Shown: positions 38,269 to 50,036, numbered from the stretch's first letter. The stretch is 64,000 bases of DNA from Aliivibrio fischeri (GCA_038993745.2 CP160629.1:434001-498000); one strand, 5' to 3'. Made by a program: numbers and translations. The notes: generated from the letters alone by a model not told the origin.

Positions 38269-39414
38269 TTAAACGGTTAGTGCTAATACACTACCAGGTA
38301 GGATGATAAATACAAAACCTAAATATCCAGCTACCACACTTCTGTTACGGTTAGCCATTTCAGCAATCCACTCAGCACCTTTAATTGGTAACTCACGTAA
38401 GAATGGCGTACCGAAGATTACTAGCGTTGCTATAACGTTAAAGCATAAGTGAACTAGTGCAATTTGTAGAGCGAATACTGCATACTCACCAGACACCGCT
38501 GTAGCTGCTAGTAGAGCTGTTACACAAGTACCAATGTTAGCACCTAGAGTAAATGGATATACATCGCGAACTTTAAGAACACCAGTACCAACTAGCGGAA
38601 CCATTAAACTTGTCGTTGTTGATGATGATTGAACAAGAACCGTAACCGCAGTACCTGATGCAATACCGTGTATAGGACCACGACCGATTGCACTTTTAAG
38701 TAGTTCTTTTGCACGACCAACCATTAGGCTCTTCATTAACTTACCCATTAAGGTAATAGCGATGAACAAAATCGTAATACCAAGAGCAATCATTAGTAGA
38801 CCACCAGTCATACTACCAAAGCTTGATAGTGGCTCTTGAATAGCACTGATTACCGGCTTTGTAATAGGCTTAATAAAATCAAAGCCTTTCATGCTCATAT
38901 CACCAGCATTTAGTAGCGGAGATACTAACCATGCTGATAGTTTTTGGAAAATACCAAACATCATCTCTAATGGTAAGAAAATAGTTACCGCTAGTAGGTT
39001 GAAGAAGTCATGAACTGTCGCACAAGCAAAAGCACGTCTAAATTCGTTCTTACAACGAGCATGACCAAGACTTACTAGTGTATTTGTAACGGTTGTACCA
39101 ATGTTTGCACCCATAACCATAGGGATAGCTGTTTCAACAGGTAAACCACCAGCTACTAATCCAACAATAATTGAAGTTACTGTTGAAGATGATTGAATTA
39201 ACGCTGTTGCCACTAAGCCGATCATTAAGCCCGCAATTGGGTGAGCAGCAAATTCAAAAAGAACTTTCGCTTCTTGACCTACAGACCATTTAAAGCCTGT
39301 ACCAACCATAGAAACGGCTAAAAGAAGAAGGTAAAGCATAAATGCTAAGTTTGCCCAACGCAGCATGCGCGAGGTATTGCTCATTGTTGCTGCAGAAATT
39401 GATTGGGTATTCAT
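38269..39414 (-). CDS. nptA: Na+/phosphate cotransporter NptA-like (381 aa)
   Basis: This Na/Pi cotransporter family (SLC34-like) membrane protein resembles V. cholerae NptA. The paired inverted-repeat motifs typical of the family are visible: ALIQSSSTVTSIIVGLVAGG near residue 69 and VLVQSSSTTTSLMVPLVG near 258, together with GANIGTTVTNT and GANIGTCVTAL. About 9-10 hydrophobic segments are present. It is divergent from nhaR. The intergenic region carries palindromic operator-like sites. Confidence 0.92.
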   Translation of the reverse strand: MNTQSISAATMSNTSRMLRWANLAFMLYLLLLAVSMVGTGFKWSVGQEAKVLFEFAAHPIAGLMIGLVATALIQSSSTVTSIIVGLVAGGLPVETAIPMVMGANIGTTVTNTLVSLGHARCKNEFRRAFACATVHDFFNLLAVTIFLPLEMMFGIFQKLSAWLVSPLLNAGDMSMKGFDFIKPITKPVISAIQEPLSSFGSMTGGLLMIALGITILFIAITLMGKLMKSLMVGRAKELLKSAIGRGPIHGIASGTAVTVLVQSSSTTTSLMVPLVGTGVLKVRDVYPFTLGANIGTCVTALLAATAVSGEYAVFALQIALVHLCFNVIATLVIFGTPFLRELPIKGAEWIAEMANRNRSVVAGYLGFVFIILPGSVLALTV

Positions 39415-39829
39415 AGTAAAGCTCCGTACCGAGAAATTATGTTGTCGGTTTATTTAATCTGAAGCGATAGTAGATAACGAATATTTCAGAAATATTACAG
39501 TGAAAGAGAAAACTGTAATAAATGCGTCATATTCGATTGTTTGAATGAATGGGTGATTTTTACTATTTTTAAGTTATTGATATTAATGGTTTTGTGTGCG
39601 TTATTAGAAAATGGAATATAAATTATTTTTTGGGATTATTTTGTTCTATGTTTCGTTAGTATGACATTTTGAAGAATCTGGATGCGGAAAAAACGAATAA
39701 TTTTGATATTTATATTATTTTTTACGAAGTGTTTGCTATTACTGTAATAAATGACGTATCTTGCTTAGAGCAAAATAATATTAACGATTATTGCAGTAAT
39801 TCAGAACATGAGTGATAAAAGGATTCATA
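39415..39829. promoter_or_regulatory. nptA-nhaR intergenic region with repeated ATTAC-W-GTAAT motifs
   Basis: This 415-bp AT-rich divergent control region contains an inverted pair ATTACAGT (39494-39501) and ACTGTAAT (39512-39519), a perfect palindrome ATTACTGTAAT at 39738-39748 and a near copy ATTGCAGTAAT at 39790-39800, 30 bp before the nhaR start. The 13-mer ACTGTAATAAATG is repeated exactly at 39512 and 39741. Another copy, ATTACAGTAA, follows nhaR at 40727-40736. These are plausible operators for NhaR (LysR family) or another regulator. Confidence 0.5.
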
Positions 39830-40720
39830 ATGTCTCATTTAAACTATAACCATCTTTATTATTTTTGGATGGTATGCAAACAAGGTTCAGTAACTAAAGC
39901 GGCTGAGGCATTATTTCTTACTCCTCAAACCGTAACAGGTCAAATTAAAGCCCTAGAAGATAGACTTGATGGAAAGTTAACTAAACGTAATGGTCGTAAT
40001 ATTGAGCCTACAGAGCTAGGCCAACTTATTTATAAATACGCCGATCGTATGTTTGGTTTAAGTTATGAAATGCTAGATATCGTTAATTATAGTCAGCAAG
40101 CAAACGTACTGTTTGATGTTGGTGTTGCTGATGCGCTTTCTAAAAGGTTAGTTAGTAAGGTGCTTTCAACAACCGTTCCTGAAGATGCATCTATTCACTT
40201 ACGTTGTTTTGAATCAACACACGAACTATTACTAGAACAATTATCTCAACATAAATTGGATATGATCCTTTCAGACTGTCCTGTAGATTCAAGCCAAAAT
40301 TCAGGGTTATTCAGTAAAAAGTTGGGTGAATGTGAGATGAGCTTCTTTTGTTCAAAGGAACTTAAAGGAGTGACATTTCCTGAGGTATTAGAAAAACATA
40401 AGGTACTAATCCCAGGTAGTCGTACTTCAATGGGAAGAAAAGTGGTTCAATGGTGCGATCAACAAGGCGTGACTCCAAATATTTTAGGTGAGTTTGATGA
40501 TGTTGCATTAATGAAAGCATTTGCTCGTGAAAATAATGCGGTTTTTTTAGCGCCTTCCGTATATATGAATGAAGCGGATTCTGATTTATCTTTACATAAG
40601 ATTGCAGATGTAAGAGATCTAAAAGAAGAGTATTACGTCATTTTTGCAGAGAGAATGATACAGCACCCAGCGGTGAAAAGTATTTGTGAAGCAGACTTCT
40701 CGCATTTATTTGATTTTTAA
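39830..40720 (+). CDS. nhaR: LysR-type transcription regulator NhaR (296 aa)
   Basis: NhaR activates the Na+/H+ antiporter gene nhaA in response to sodium, and also biofilm genes in E. coli. The N-terminal winged helix-turn-helix ([20 protein letters not shown] near residues 20-39) and the C-terminal LysR effector domain are intact, with close resemblance to E. coli NhaR in the middle segment [18 protein letters not shown]. The ATG at 39830 ([13 protein letters not shown]) has AAGGA upstream and is preferred over an in-frame ATG-type start 18 nt earlier. No nhaA lies in this window. Confidence 0.93.
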   Translation: MSHLNYNHLYYFWMVCKQGSVTKAAEALFLTPQTVTGQIKALEDRLDGKLTKRNGRNIEPTELGQLIYKYADRMFGLSYEMLDIVNYSQQANVLFDVGVADALSKRLVSKVLSTTVPEDASIHLRCFESTHELLLEQLSQHKLDMILSDCPVDSSQNSGLFSKKLGECEMSFFCSKELKGVTFPEVLEKHKVLIPGSRTSMGRKVVQWCDQQGVTPNILGEFDDVALMKAFARENNAVFLAPSVYMNEADSDLSLHKIADVRDLKEEYYVIFAERMIQHPAVKSICEADFSHLFDF

Positions 40721-40783
40721 TTTGCAATTACAGTAAGTAACAAGCTAAATTAGCCAGAGCTAAATTAGAAGGTGGGCGTCTAT

Positions 40784-41080
40784 ATGGACTTACAAATGAT
40801 GGAAGATAATGCACCACAAGCGGTGACATTATTAAAAGCAATGGCTAACGAACGTAGATTGTTCATTTTGTGCTTACTATTAGATGGTGAATTGTCGGTA
40901 GGTCAAATTGCAGAAAAATTAGAATTAAGTCAATCAGCACTGTCACAACACTTAGGCTGGCTACGTCGTGATGAGTTAGTCTCAACAAGAAAAGAATCTC
41001 AAACGGTTTTTTACTCATTAAATAGTCAAGAAGTAAGATCCGTTATTCAATTACTCCACGATTTATATTGTCAAAAGTAA
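40784..41080 (+). CDS. hlyU: HlyU-like ArsR/SmtB transcription regulator (98 aa)
   Basis: This small winged-helix ArsR-family protein strongly resembles V. cholerae HlyU, which derepresses haemolysin and RTX toxin genes by countering H-NS. The recognition helix is LSVGQIAEKLELSQSALSQH near residues 36-55. It has only two cysteines that could act as a redox pair (Cys30 and Cys96), matching the positions reported as the HlyU redox switch, and lacks the ArsR metal motif ELCVCD. The ATG at 40784 with AAGGTGG upstream is preferred over GTG at 40772. Confidence 0.88.
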   Translation: MDLQMMEDNAPQAVTLLKAMANERRLFILCLLLDGELSVGQIAEKLELSQSALSQHLGWLRRDELVSTRKESQTVFYSLNSQEVRSVIQLLHDLYCQK

Positions 41081-41144
41081 GTTATAGAGAAAAGGAGAGG
41101 AAGGGGTTGTAAAAGCTTTTTCTTTTTTCTTCAAATTGCAGATA

Positions 41145-41174
41145 TAAAAAAACCGACCTAAGTCGGTTTTTTCT
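41145..41174. terminator. Bidirectional terminator between hlyU and rpsT
   Basis: AACCGAC (41151-41157) pairs with GTCGGTT (41162-41168) around CTAA, with an A run before and a T run after. Confidence 0.85.
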
Positions 41175-41201
41175 TATTTCTAACTGAGAATCAAATTTCT
41201 A

Positions 41202-41462
41202 TTAAAGAGCTTTGATTGCAGCAGTGAAACGCGCTTTATGACGTGCAGCTTTATTCTTATGAATAAGGCCTTTAGTCGCCATGCGGTCTAGAAGTGGAGT
41301 TGCAGTTGCTAGTGCAGCAGTTGCAGCTTCTTTATCGCCAGCTTCGATAGCTGCGATAGTTTTTTTCATGTAAGTGCGCATCATTGAACGACGGCTAGCG
41401 TTGTGCTGGCGACGTCTTTCAGCTTGAGTTGCGCGCTTCTTAGCAGATTTACTATTTGCCAA
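41202..41462 (-). CDS. rpsT: 30S ribosomal protein S20 RpsT (86 aa)
   Basis: S20 is a primary 16S rRNA-binding protein of the small subunit and in E. coli feeds back on its own translation. The sequence (M)[16 protein letters not shown] is diagnostic. The start codon is TTG at 41462, conserved with the E. coli rpsT UUG start that is part of autoregulation; GGAG lies upstream at a suitable distance. A longer reading from 41531 is not supported by the family. murJ is divergent and ribF-ileS-lspA follow, the conserved arrangement. Confidence 0.96.
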   Translation of the reverse strand: MANSKSAKKRATQAERRRQHNASRRSMMRTYMKKTIAAIEAGDKEAATAALATATPLLDRMATKGLIHKNKAARHKARFTAAIKAL

Positions 41463-41684
41463 GGGTCTAACTCCCAAAAACGTAGTTCGGTGACAATTTA
41501 AGGTCGGGAAATATGCACCCTTTGAACCCAAATGTCAAATGATTTGTGTAAAAACCAAGCTGTCTCAAACAAAAGTTTGATGAAACTGGCAAAACACGGT
41601 TAAGATGACGTGCATTCTAACAGCATTTTTTCCAGTTAGTAAGCTCTTTATGGTCATCATTACCATCTTTATGAGGTTTTTTTT

Positions 41685-43244
41685 GTGAGTAAACGACTTT
41701 TACGTTCTGGCTTAATAGTCAGCATCATGACTTTAGTGTCTCGAGTTCTCGGTTTAGTCCGTGATGTCGTGGTTGCAAATCTTATGGGCGCAGGAGCATC
41801 GGCTGATGTTTTCTTCTTTGCAAATAAGATCCCCAACTTTTTACGTCGTCTATTTGCAGAGGGCGCTTTTTCTCAAGCATTTGTCCCTGTTTTAACTGAA
41901 TACCATGCCAGTGGGGATGACAACAAAACGCGTGAATTAATTGCAAAAGCCTCGGGAACGCTTGGGGTTCTTGTTACCATCGTCACCTTCTTTGGTATTA
42001 TTGGCTCAGGTGTCGTCACTGCATTGTTTGGTGCAGGTTGGTTTATGGATTGGCTTAATGATGGTCCAGCAGCACCTAAATTTGAGTTGGCCAGCTTTCT
42101 TTTAAAAATTACCTTTCCTTATTTATGGTTTATCACATTTGTAGCCTTGTCGGGCGCCATTTTAAATACCCTTGGGAAGTTTGCTGTTTCTTCTTTTACG
42201 CCTGTTTTCCTTAATATAGCCATTATTGCGTGTGCATATTTCGTCTCTCCTAATTTAGAGCAGCCAGAAATCGGCTTAGCAATAGGGGTATTTTTAGGCG
42301 GTTTAATCCAATTCTTATTCCAACTTCCATTTCTTTATAAAGCAAAGATGTTAGTTCGCCCACAATGGGGGTGGAATGATCCTGGTGTAGTAAAAATCAG
42401 AACGTTAATGATCCCTGCATTATTTGGTGTGTCTGTTAGTCAAATCAACTTATTATTTGATACCTTTATTGCCAGCTTTTTAGCGACGGGCTCGATCAGT
42501 TGGCTATATTATTCTGATCGTCTGTTAGAGTTTCCTTTAGGGCTATTTGGTATTGCTATTGCAACCGTAATATTACCAGCATTATCACGTAAACATGTCG
42601 ATGCAGAAGGCGATGGATTTTCGCAAACTATGGATTGGGGCGTTCGTATGGTGATTTTACTTGGTATTCCAGCCATGCTGGGTTTAATGGTACTAGCCAA
42701 GCCGATGTTGATGGTCTTGTTTATGCGTGGTGAGTTTTCTCCAAATGATGTAAACCAAGCTTCTTTGTCTTTATTGGCTTACGCATCTGGTTTGTTGAAC
42801 TTTATGTTAATTAAAGTATTAGCGCCTGGTTATTACGCTCGTCAAGATACTAAAACACCAGTTCGTTACGGTATCATTGCCATGGTAACCAACATGTTCT
42901 TTAATGCTATTTTTGCTTATTTTTATGGCTATGTTGGTCTTGCTATGGCGACAGCATTATCTGCATTAGTTAATATGGTTCTCTTATATAGAGGACTGCA
43001 TTTAGCAAATGTATATAAATTATCAAAAGAGACGGTATTTTTTGTATTGAAGCTAATTGTGTCAGGCGGTGTTATGGTATCTATTTTACTGTGGCTGATG
43101 CCGAGCATGAGCATCTGGTTAGAGTGGGATTTGGCTAAGCGAGTGATGATGCTATTTGCCTTTATTGGTTTAGGTGCCACTTCTTACTTAATGACAGCTA
43201 TTGTATTTGGATTGCGCCTGCGTCATTTAAGAGCATCAGTCTAA
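41685..43244 (+). CDS. murJ: Lipid II flippase MurJ (519 aa)
   Basis: MurJ moves lipid II across the inner membrane for peptidoglycan synthesis. It is a MOP-superfamily protein with about 14 hydrophobic helices; the N-terminus has SRVLGLVRDVVVA near residues 19-31 and FLRRLFAEGAFSQAFVP near 52-68, both typical. The start is GTG at 41685. Length is near E. coli MurJ (511). It is divergent from rpsT. Confidence 0.95.
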   Translation: MSKRLLRSGLIVSIMTLVSRVLGLVRDVVVANLMGAGASADVFFFANKIPNFLRRLFAEGAFSQAFVPVLTEYHASGDDNKTRELIAKASGTLGVLVTIVTFFGIIGSGVVTALFGAGWFMDWLNDGPAAPKFELASFLLKITFPYLWFITFVALSGAILNTLGKFAVSSFTPVFLNIAIIACAYFVSPNLEQPEIGLAIGVFLGGLIQFLFQLPFLYKAKMLVRPQWGWNDPGVVKIRTLMIPALFGVSVSQINLLFDTFIASFLATGSISWLYYSDRLLEFPLGLFGIAIATVILPALSRKHVDAEGDGFSQTMDWGVRMVILLGIPAMLGLMVLAKPMLMVLFMRGEFSPNDVNQASLSLLAYASGLLNFMLIKVLAPGYYARQDTKTPVRYGIIAMVTNMFFNAIFAYFYGYVGLAMATALSALVNMVLLYRGLHLANVYKLSKETVFFVLKLIVSGGVMVSILLWLMPSMSIWLEWDLAKRVMMLFAFIGLGATSYLMTAIVFGLRLRHLRASV

Positions 43245-43334
43245 ATTAAGAATTGCTTTTGTTCAGTGGTCTGAATGAGTACATTAGTATATAATTCGTC
43301 AGTTTTTTTAAGCGAATAAATTGATATTGAGATA

Positions 43335-44267
43335 ATGGAATTAATCCGAGGTATTCACAATATTACGCCAGACCATAAAGGCTGCGTAATGACGATAGGT
43401 AATTTTGATGGTGTTCATTTAGGACATCAGCAAGTATTACAACAAGTTAAGTCTAAAGCTAAAGAGCTAGGCTTACCGTCTGTCGTAATGACTTTTGAGC
43501 CTCAACCGATGGAGTTTTTTGCAAAAGAAAAGGCTCCGGCACGATTAACGCGTTTACGAGATAAATTTGTTCAGCTTAAAAAACTAGAAATAGAACGTTT
43601 ATTATGTATTAATTTTAACCAGAAATTTGCAGAACAAAGCGCCGATGAGTTTGTCGAAGACTTGTTGGTGAGATTGTTGGATGTTAAGTTTTTGGTTGTG
43701 GGTGATGATTTCTGTTTTGGTAAACATCGCAAAGGAAATTTTGCCATGTTGCAAGAAGCAGGTAAAAAACATGGCTTTGAAGTGGTGAACACACAAAGTT
43801 TTTGCCTACAGCAACAACGAGTAAGTAGCACAGCAATACGTTCTGCACTTTTACATAATAAATTAGATGATGTCGCAACCATGCTAGGGCGACATTATAG
43901 TATTACAGGTCGTGTATCCCACGGTCGAAAATTAGGACGAACCATAGGTTTTCCTACAGCGAATATCCCATTAAAACGTTGTGTTTCTCCTGTCTCTGGC
44001 GTGTATGTTGTGCAAGCTAAAGATAGCGAAGGGAAACAATTAGGTGGTGTTGCCAATATCGGTCATCGCCCAACGGTAAATGGCGCTCGTCAGCAACTTG
44101 AAGTTCATTTCTTTGACTATAAAGGAAACCTTTATGGCCAACAGTTGGATGTTGAATTGCTTTATAAATTAAGAGACGAGCATAAATTTGAGTCTTTTGA
44201 CGCTCTAAAACAACAAATAGAATTAGATTCTCAGGCAGCGCGGGTGTGGCTGTCTGAAAATAGATAA
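43335..44267 (+). CDS. ribF: Bifunctional riboflavin kinase/FAD synthetase RibF (310 aa)
   Basis: RibF phosphorylates riboflavin to FMN and adenylates FMN to FAD. The N-terminal nucleotidyltransferase motif GNFDGVHLGHQQVL is near residues 22-35; the C-terminal riboflavin kinase domain has GRTIGFPTANI near 200 and later GVANIGHRPTV. Length matches E. coli (313). It is in the conserved murJ-ribF-ileS-lspA-fkpB-ispH run. Confidence 0.95.
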   Translation: MELIRGIHNITPDHKGCVMTIGNFDGVHLGHQQVLQQVKSKAKELGLPSVVMTFEPQPMEFFAKEKAPARLTRLRDKFVQLKKLEIERLLCINFNQKFAEQSADEFVEDLLVRLLDVKFLVVGDDFCFGKHRKGNFAMLQEAGKKHGFEVVNTQSFCLQQQRVSSTAIRSALLHNKLDDVATMLGRHYSITGRVSHGRKLGRTIGFPTANIPLKRCVSPVSGVYVVQAKDSEGKQLGGVANIGHRPTVNGARQQLEVHFFDYKGNLYGQQLDVELLYKLRDEHKFESFDALKQQIELDSQAARVWLSENR

Positions 44268-44303
44268 CATTTCATTTCGCCCAAGTAACGGAATTAAGAA
44301 TCA

Positions 44304-47162
44304 ATGAGTGACTATAAAGATACCTTGAACCTGCCAGAAACAGGATTCCCAATGCGTGGTAACTTGGCTAATCGTGAGCCAGAAATGCTTAAGCGTTGGT
44401 ACGATGAAGACCTTTACGGTGAAATCCGTAAAGCGAAAAAAGGTAAGAAATCGTTCGTATTACACGACGGCCCTCCTTATGCAAATGGTGACATTCATAT
44501 TGGTCACGCACTAAACAAGATTCTTAAAGACATTATTATTAAGTCGAAAACACTTTCTGGTTTCGATGCGCCGTATGTTCCTGGTTGGGACTGCCACGGC
44601 CTACCAATTGAATTAATGGTAGAAAAGAAAAAAGGTAAGCCGGGTCAAAAGATCTCTGCTGCTGAATTCCGTGAAGAATGTCGTAAATATGCGGCAGGCC
44701 AAGTTGAAGGTCAAAAAGAGAGCTTCAAGCGTCTAGGCGTTATGGGCGAGTGGGATAAACCTTACCGCACAATGGATTTTGGTACTGAAGCAAACATTAT
44801 TCGTTCTTTAGGTAAAATTGCTGACCAAGGCCACTTATTGAAAGGTTTCAAACCTGTTCACTGGTGTACGGATTGTGGTTCTGCACTAGCTGAAGCGGAA
44901 GTTGAATACCAAGATAAAGTATCTCCATCAATTGATGTACGTTTTGTTGCCGCTGACGAAGCTGCTACATTAGCGAAATTCAGTACGCCTGAAGGTCATC
45001 AAGGTGAAGGTGAATTATCAGTTGTTATCTGGACAACAACACCTTGGACTCTTCCTGCAAACCGTGCAGTGGCATTACACGCAGATCTTGAATACGTATT
45101 AGTACAAGTAGAAGCACACGGTGAGCAAAAAGCGCAACGTCTGATCCTTGCTTCTGAACTGGCTAAGTCAGTATTAGAACGTGCAAACATCGAACATTAC
45201 CATAACTTAGGTTTTGCTAAAGGTTCTGACTTAGAGCTTCTTCAATTTAACCACCCATTCTACAACTTTACGGTTCCTGCAATTTTAGGTGAACACGTAA
45301 CGACTGATTCAGGTACAGGTATTGTTCATACAGCACCAGGCCATGGTCAAGAAGACTTCGTGGTTGGTAAAAAATACGATTTAGAAATCGCAAACCCAGT
45401 AGGTTCAAATGGTGTATATCTTCCTGATACTGAACTGTTTGCTGGCCAGCATGTATTCAAAGCAAACGACTCAGTACTTGAAGTATTGAAAGAAAAAGGT
45501 GCGCTACTGCATCATCATGCGTATGAGCATAGCTATCCACATTGTTGGAGACACAAAACACCAATCATCTTCCGTGCAACGCCACAATGGTTCATCTCAA
45601 TGGATCAAGCGGGTCTTCGTGCTAAAGCGCTAGAAGAAGTGAAGAGTGTTGAGTGGATGCCTGAATGGGGTCAAAACCGCATTGAAGGTATGATCGAAGG
45701 TCGTCCTGAATGGTGTATCTCTCGTCAACGTACTTGGGGCGTGCCAATTGCTCTGTTTGTACATAAAGAAACGGCTGAATTACACCCTGATTCACTAGAG
45801 CTAATTGAGAAAGTAGCGAAACTAGTTGAAGAAAAAGGTATTCAAGCATGGTGGGATGTTGATGCTGCTGAGCTTATGGGCGAAGAAGATGCTGCAAACT
45901 ACGAAAAAGTTTTAGATACTTTAGACGTATGGTTTGATTCTGGCGTAACTCACTTCTCTGTTGTTGACTCTCGCGAAGAATACAACTTCCCAGAAGAAGA
46001 AAGAACGCACAGTGCAGATCTTTACCTAGAAGGCTCAGATCAACACCGTGGTTGGTTCCAATCGTCGCTGATCTCATCAGTAGCAATGAAAGGTAAAGCA
46101 CCTTACCGTCAAGTACTAACACACGGTTTCGTGGTGGATGGTAACGGTCGTAAGATGTCTAAATCTATCGGTAACGTTGTTGCACCTAAAGATGTAACAA
46201 ACAAACTAGGTGCAGATATTCTTCGTCTATGGGTAGCATCTACTGATTATACTAACGAAGTTGCAGTTTCGGATGAAATTCTAAAACGTTCAGCTGACGC
46301 ATACCGTCGTATTCGTAATACAGCTCGTTTCTTCCTAGCTAACTTAAGTGGCTTTAACCCAGCAACAGATATCGTTCCTGCAGAAGAAATGGTAGCGTTA
46401 GATCGTTGGGCTGTAGGTCGTGCATTTGCAGCACAGCAAGAGATCATTAAATCTTACGATGAATACAACTTACACGAAGTAACTCAGCGTTTGATGCATT
46501 TCTGTTCAATCGAAATGGGTTCTTTCTACTTAGATGTAATTAAAGACCGTCAATACACAGCTAAGAAGGGCGGTCACGCTCAACGCAGTTGTCAAACGGC
46601 GCTTTACTACATCGTAGAAGCATTAGTTCGTTGGATGGCTCCTATTATGTCATTCACTGCTGATGAAATCTGGAATGAAATGCCAGGTGAGCGTGAGAAA
46701 TTTGTATTTACAGGCGAATGGTACCAAGGTCTATTTGATCTTGCTGAAGGTGAAGAGTTCAATAATGAATTCTGGACTGAAATCCAAGCGGTTCGTGCTT
46801 CTGTAAATAAATTACTTGAAGCTGCACGTGGTGAGAAAGTGATCGGTGGCGCACTTCAAGCAGAAGTAACGCTGTACGCTGATGACGCATTAATTGCTAA
46901 AATCAACAAATTAGAAGATGAACTGCGTTTTGTTCTTCTAACTTCAGCAGCAACTGTTAAACCACTTAGTGAGAAAACAGAATCAGCGAAAGCAACAGAA
47001 TTAGATGGTCTGTTTGTTGATGTTGCTGCATCTGAAGCGGCGAAGTGTGAGCGTTGTTGGCACCATGTTGCTGATGTAGGTACTATCGAAGGTCACGAAG
47101 AAGTATGTGGTCGTTGTGTATCTAACGTTGATGGTGAAGGCGAAGAGCGTAAATTTGCATAA
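44304..47162 (+). CDS. ileS: Isoleucyl-tRNA synthetase IleS (952 aa)
   Basis: IleS is a class I synthetase with editing activity. HIGH is present in [12 protein letters not shown] near residue 64, KMSKS in [10 protein letters not shown] near 615, the connective editing domain in between ([12 protein letters not shown] near 248) and a C-terminal zinc finger CERCWHH...CGRC near residues 913-938. Its stop overlaps the lspA start (TAATG), so lspA is translationally coupled to it. Confidence 0.97.
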   Translation: MSDYKDTLNLPETGFPMRGNLANREPEMLKRWYDEDLYGEIRKAKKGKKSFVLHDGPPYANGDIHIGHALNKILKDIIIKSKTLSGFDAPYVPGWDCHGLPIELMVEKKKGKPGQKISAAEFREECRKYAAGQVEGQKESFKRLGVMGEWDKPYRTMDFGTEANIIRSLGKIADQGHLLKGFKPVHWCTDCGSALAEAEVEYQDKVSPSIDVRFVAADEAATLAKFSTPEGHQGEGELSVVIWTTTPWTLPANRAVALHADLEYVLVQVEAHGEQKAQRLILASELAKSVLERANIEHYHNLGFAKGSDLELLQFNHPFYNFTVPAILGEHVTTDSGTGIVHTAPGHGQEDFVVGKKYDLEIANPVGSNGVYLPDTELFAGQHVFKANDSVLEVLKEKGALLHHHAYEHSYPHCWRHKTPIIFRATPQWFISMDQAGLRAKALEEVKSVEWMPEWGQNRIEGMIEGRPEWCISRQRTWGVPIALFVHKETAELHPDSLELIEKVAKLVEEKGIQAWWDVDAAELMGEEDAANYEKVLDTLDVWFDSGVTHFSVVDSREEYNFPEEERTHSADLYLEGSDQHRGWFQSSLISSVAMKGKAPYRQVLTHGFVVDGNGRKMSKSIGNVVAPKDVTNKLGADILRLWVASTDYTNEVAVSDEILKRSADAYRRIRNTARFFLANLSGFNPATDIVPAEEMVALDRWAVGRAFAAQQEIIKSYDEYNLHEVTQRLMHFCSIEMGSFYLDVIKDRQYTAKKGGHAQRSCQTALYYIVEALVRWMAPIMSFTADEIWNEMPGEREKFVFTGEWYQGLFDLAEGEEFNNEFWTEIQAVRASVNKLLEAARGEKVIGGALQAEVTLYADDALIAKINKLEDELRFVLLTSAATVKPLSEKTESAKATELDGLFVDVAASEAAKCERCWHHVADVGTIEGHEEVCGRCVSNVDGEGEERKFA

Positions 47163-47677
47163 TGACTAGCGATAAGAAAACATTACCGCTGCTTAAAGAA
47201 TCAGGACTCCGCTGGCTATGGCTAGCGGGGATCATCTTTATGGCAGACATCAGCATCAAATTATTTGTGATGAAAGAAATGGGTTATGGTTGGGCAAACC
47301 GTATTGAAGTATTGCCTTTCTTTAACTTTCTTTATGTTCATAACTATGGTGCAGCATTTAGCTTTTTAAGTGATCAAGCTGGTTGGCAACGTTGGTTTTT
47401 TACTGGCATTGCTATTAGCGTATGTGGTTTGTTAGTTTATTGGATGCGTAAAGCTCCGCAGAAAGATAAATTGAATAATATTGCTTATGCACTGATCATT
47501 GGTGGTGCTATTGGTAATGTTTTTGATCGCTTAGTTCATGGTTTCGTTGTCGATTATCTCGATTTTTATTGGGGTAATTATCATTGGCCTGCATTCAATT
47601 TAGCGGATGCTGCCATATGTATCGGTGCGGGCTTGATCATTTTGGATGGTCTCCGCTCTGGTAAAAAAGAGCAATAA
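47162..47677 (+). CDS. lspA: Lipoprotein signal peptidase LspA (171 aa)
   Basis: LspA cleaves prolipoprotein signal peptides after Lgt action, in the inner membrane. Four hydrophobic segments are visible, and the two catalytic Asp residues are in [20 protein letters not shown] (near residue 124) and [11 protein letters not shown] (near 143). The ileS overlap is conserved in gamma-proteobacteria. Its substrate-generating partner lgt is also in this window. Confidence 0.96.
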   Translation: MTSDKKTLPLLKESGLRWLWLAGIIFMADISIKLFVMKEMGYGWANRIEVLPFFNFLYVHNYGAAFSFLSDQAGWQRWFFTGIAISVCGLLVYWMRKAPQKDKLNNIAYALIIGGAIGNVFDRLVHGFVVDYLDFYWGNYHWPAFNLADAAICIGAGLIILDGLRSGKKEQ

Positions 47678-47699
47678 AACGCATAGAGCATAATCAATG

Positions 47700-47731
47700 A
47701 ACGCTACCCGAGCAGTCGAGTGGCGTTTTTT
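47700..47731 (+). terminator. Probable rho-independent terminator after lspA
   Basis: AACGCTAC pairs with GTGGCGTT at 7 of 8 positions and is followed by a long T run. It lies just before fkpB, so it may be an attenuator within the operon. Confidence 0.65.
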
Positions 47732-47748
47732 TTCAAGGAAAGATTGAA

Positions 47749-48177
47749 ATGAAAATAGAAAATAACAGTGAAGTTACCCTACATTTCACCATAAAATTAA
47801 AAGATGGATCTGTTGCGGATAGTACACATAGTTCAGGTAAGCCAGCAAAATTTACTATGGGTGATGGCAGCTTAAGTGAAAATTTTGAGAAATGTTTACT
47901 TGGTTTAGAAGCCGAGCAAGCTAAGAGTATTGAATTATGTGCTGAAGATGCATTTGGCCTTCCAAACCCTGATAATATTCATCATATGGATAGAAATCGC
48001 TTTGTAGGTGATGCCGCAGCTGAAGTCGGAACTATTATGGCCTTTAGTGGCCCTGATGGAATGGATATTCCAGGCATCATAACAGAAATTGCTGGTGACT
48101 CAGTGACAGTTGATTTTAATCACCCATTAGCGGGTCAAGATGTTATCTTTGATGTAGAGATTGTAGCGGTTGGTTAA
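47749..48177 (+). CDS. fkpB: FKBP-type peptidyl-prolyl isomerase FkpB/SlpA (142 aa)
   Basis: This is a SlyD-like FKBP with an inserted flap domain but without the histidine-rich tail. The sequence VTLHFTIKLKDGSVADSTHS near residues 9-28 and FGLPNPDNIHHMDRNRF near 69-85 are characteristic. Its cellular role is a chaperone-like isomerase with modest activity. Position between lspA and ispH is conserved. Confidence 0.93.
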   Translation: MKIENNSEVTLHFTIKLKDGSVADSTHSSGKPAKFTMGDGSLSENFEKCLLGLEAEQAKSIELCAEDAFGLPNPDNIHHMDRNRFVGDAAAEVGTIMAFSGPDGMDIPGIITEIAGDSVTVDFNHPLAGQDVIFDVEIVAVG

Positions 48178-48201
48178 TCCAACACAATAAAGAGAAAGAA
48201 A

Positions 48202-49146
48202 ATGAAAATAGTATTAGCTAATCCTCGTGGTTTTTGTGCCGGTGTTGATCGTGCCATTAGCATTGTTGAGCGTGCTTTAGAGTTATATGAAGCACCTATT
48301 TATGTTCGTCATGAGGTAGTACATAATCGATTTGTTGTTGAAGGATTAAAGCAACGTGGTGCTATTTTTGTTGAAGAATTGCACGAAGTGCCTGACGATA
48401 ATATTGTTATTTTCTCTGCTCATGGTGTTTCACAGGCAGTACGTAAAGAAGCGAAAGAACGAGCATTAACTGTGTTTGATGCAACTTGCCCACTAGTGAC
48501 AAAAGTTCATATGGAAGTGGCTCGTGCAAGTAAGAAGAATATTGAAGTTGTATTAATTGGCCATGCCGGACACCCAGAAGTTGAAGGTACAATGGGGCAG
48601 TATGCGAGTGATTCAGCTGGTATGTATTTAGTTGAAACTCCTAATGACGTCATTAAATTAAATGTAAAAGATCCATCGAATCTTCATTATGTAAGTCAAA
48701 CAACATTATCTGTTGATGAAACCGCTGATGTGATTGATGAATTACGTCGAGTATTTCCTGAAATTCAAGGACCACGTAAAGATGATATTTGTTATGCAAC
48801 ACAAAATCGTCAAGATGCAGTGCGTGATATGGCAAGCCAAGTGGATGTGATGATCGTTGTTGGTTCTAAAAACTCTTCAAATTCAAATCGTTTACGCGAA
48901 TTATCTGAAAAACTAGGGACAACGAGTTATTTAATTGATTGTCCTGAAGATCTTAAAGAAGAATGGTTAACAGAACAGACTAAAGTTGGTGTAACTGCTG
49001 GAGCTTCAGCCCCTGAAGAATTGGTTAACCAAATTATTGAACAAGTAAAAGCATTTGGCGGAACGACTGTTGAAGAATTAACTGGTCGTGAAGAAAATAT
49101 GTTTTTTGAAGTGCCAAAAGAATTGCAAATCAAAACGGTATCTTAA
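48202..49146 (+). CDS. ispH: 4-hydroxy-3-methylbut-2-enyl diphosphate reductase IspH (314 aa)
   Basis: IspH is the last enzyme of the MEP isoprenoid pathway and makes IPP and DMAPP using a 4Fe-4S cluster. The cluster cysteines are in [13 protein letters not shown] near residue 12, [12 protein letters not shown] near residue 96, and [11 protein letters not shown] near residue 197. Length matches E. coli IspH (316). It ends the ileS-lspA-fkpB-ispH run. Confidence 0.97.
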   Translation: MKIVLANPRGFCAGVDRAISIVERALELYEAPIYVRHEVVHNRFVVEGLKQRGAIFVEELHEVPDDNIVIFSAHGVSQAVRKEAKERALTVFDATCPLVTKVHMEVARASKKNIEVVLIGHAGHPEVEGTMGQYASDSAGMYLVETPNDVIKLNVKDPSNLHYVSQTTLSVDETADVIDELRRVFPEIQGPRKDDICYATQNRQDAVRDMASQVDVMIVVGSKNSSNSNRLRELSEKLGTTSYLIDCPEDLKEEWLTEQTKVGVTAGASAPEELVNQIIEQVKAFGGTTVEELTGREENMFFEVPKELQIKTVS

Positions 49147-49176
49147 TACTTCACATAGTAGTGAATAAAAATTTAA

Positions 49177-50028
<852 letters not shown>

Positions 50029-50036
50029 TTATTACT

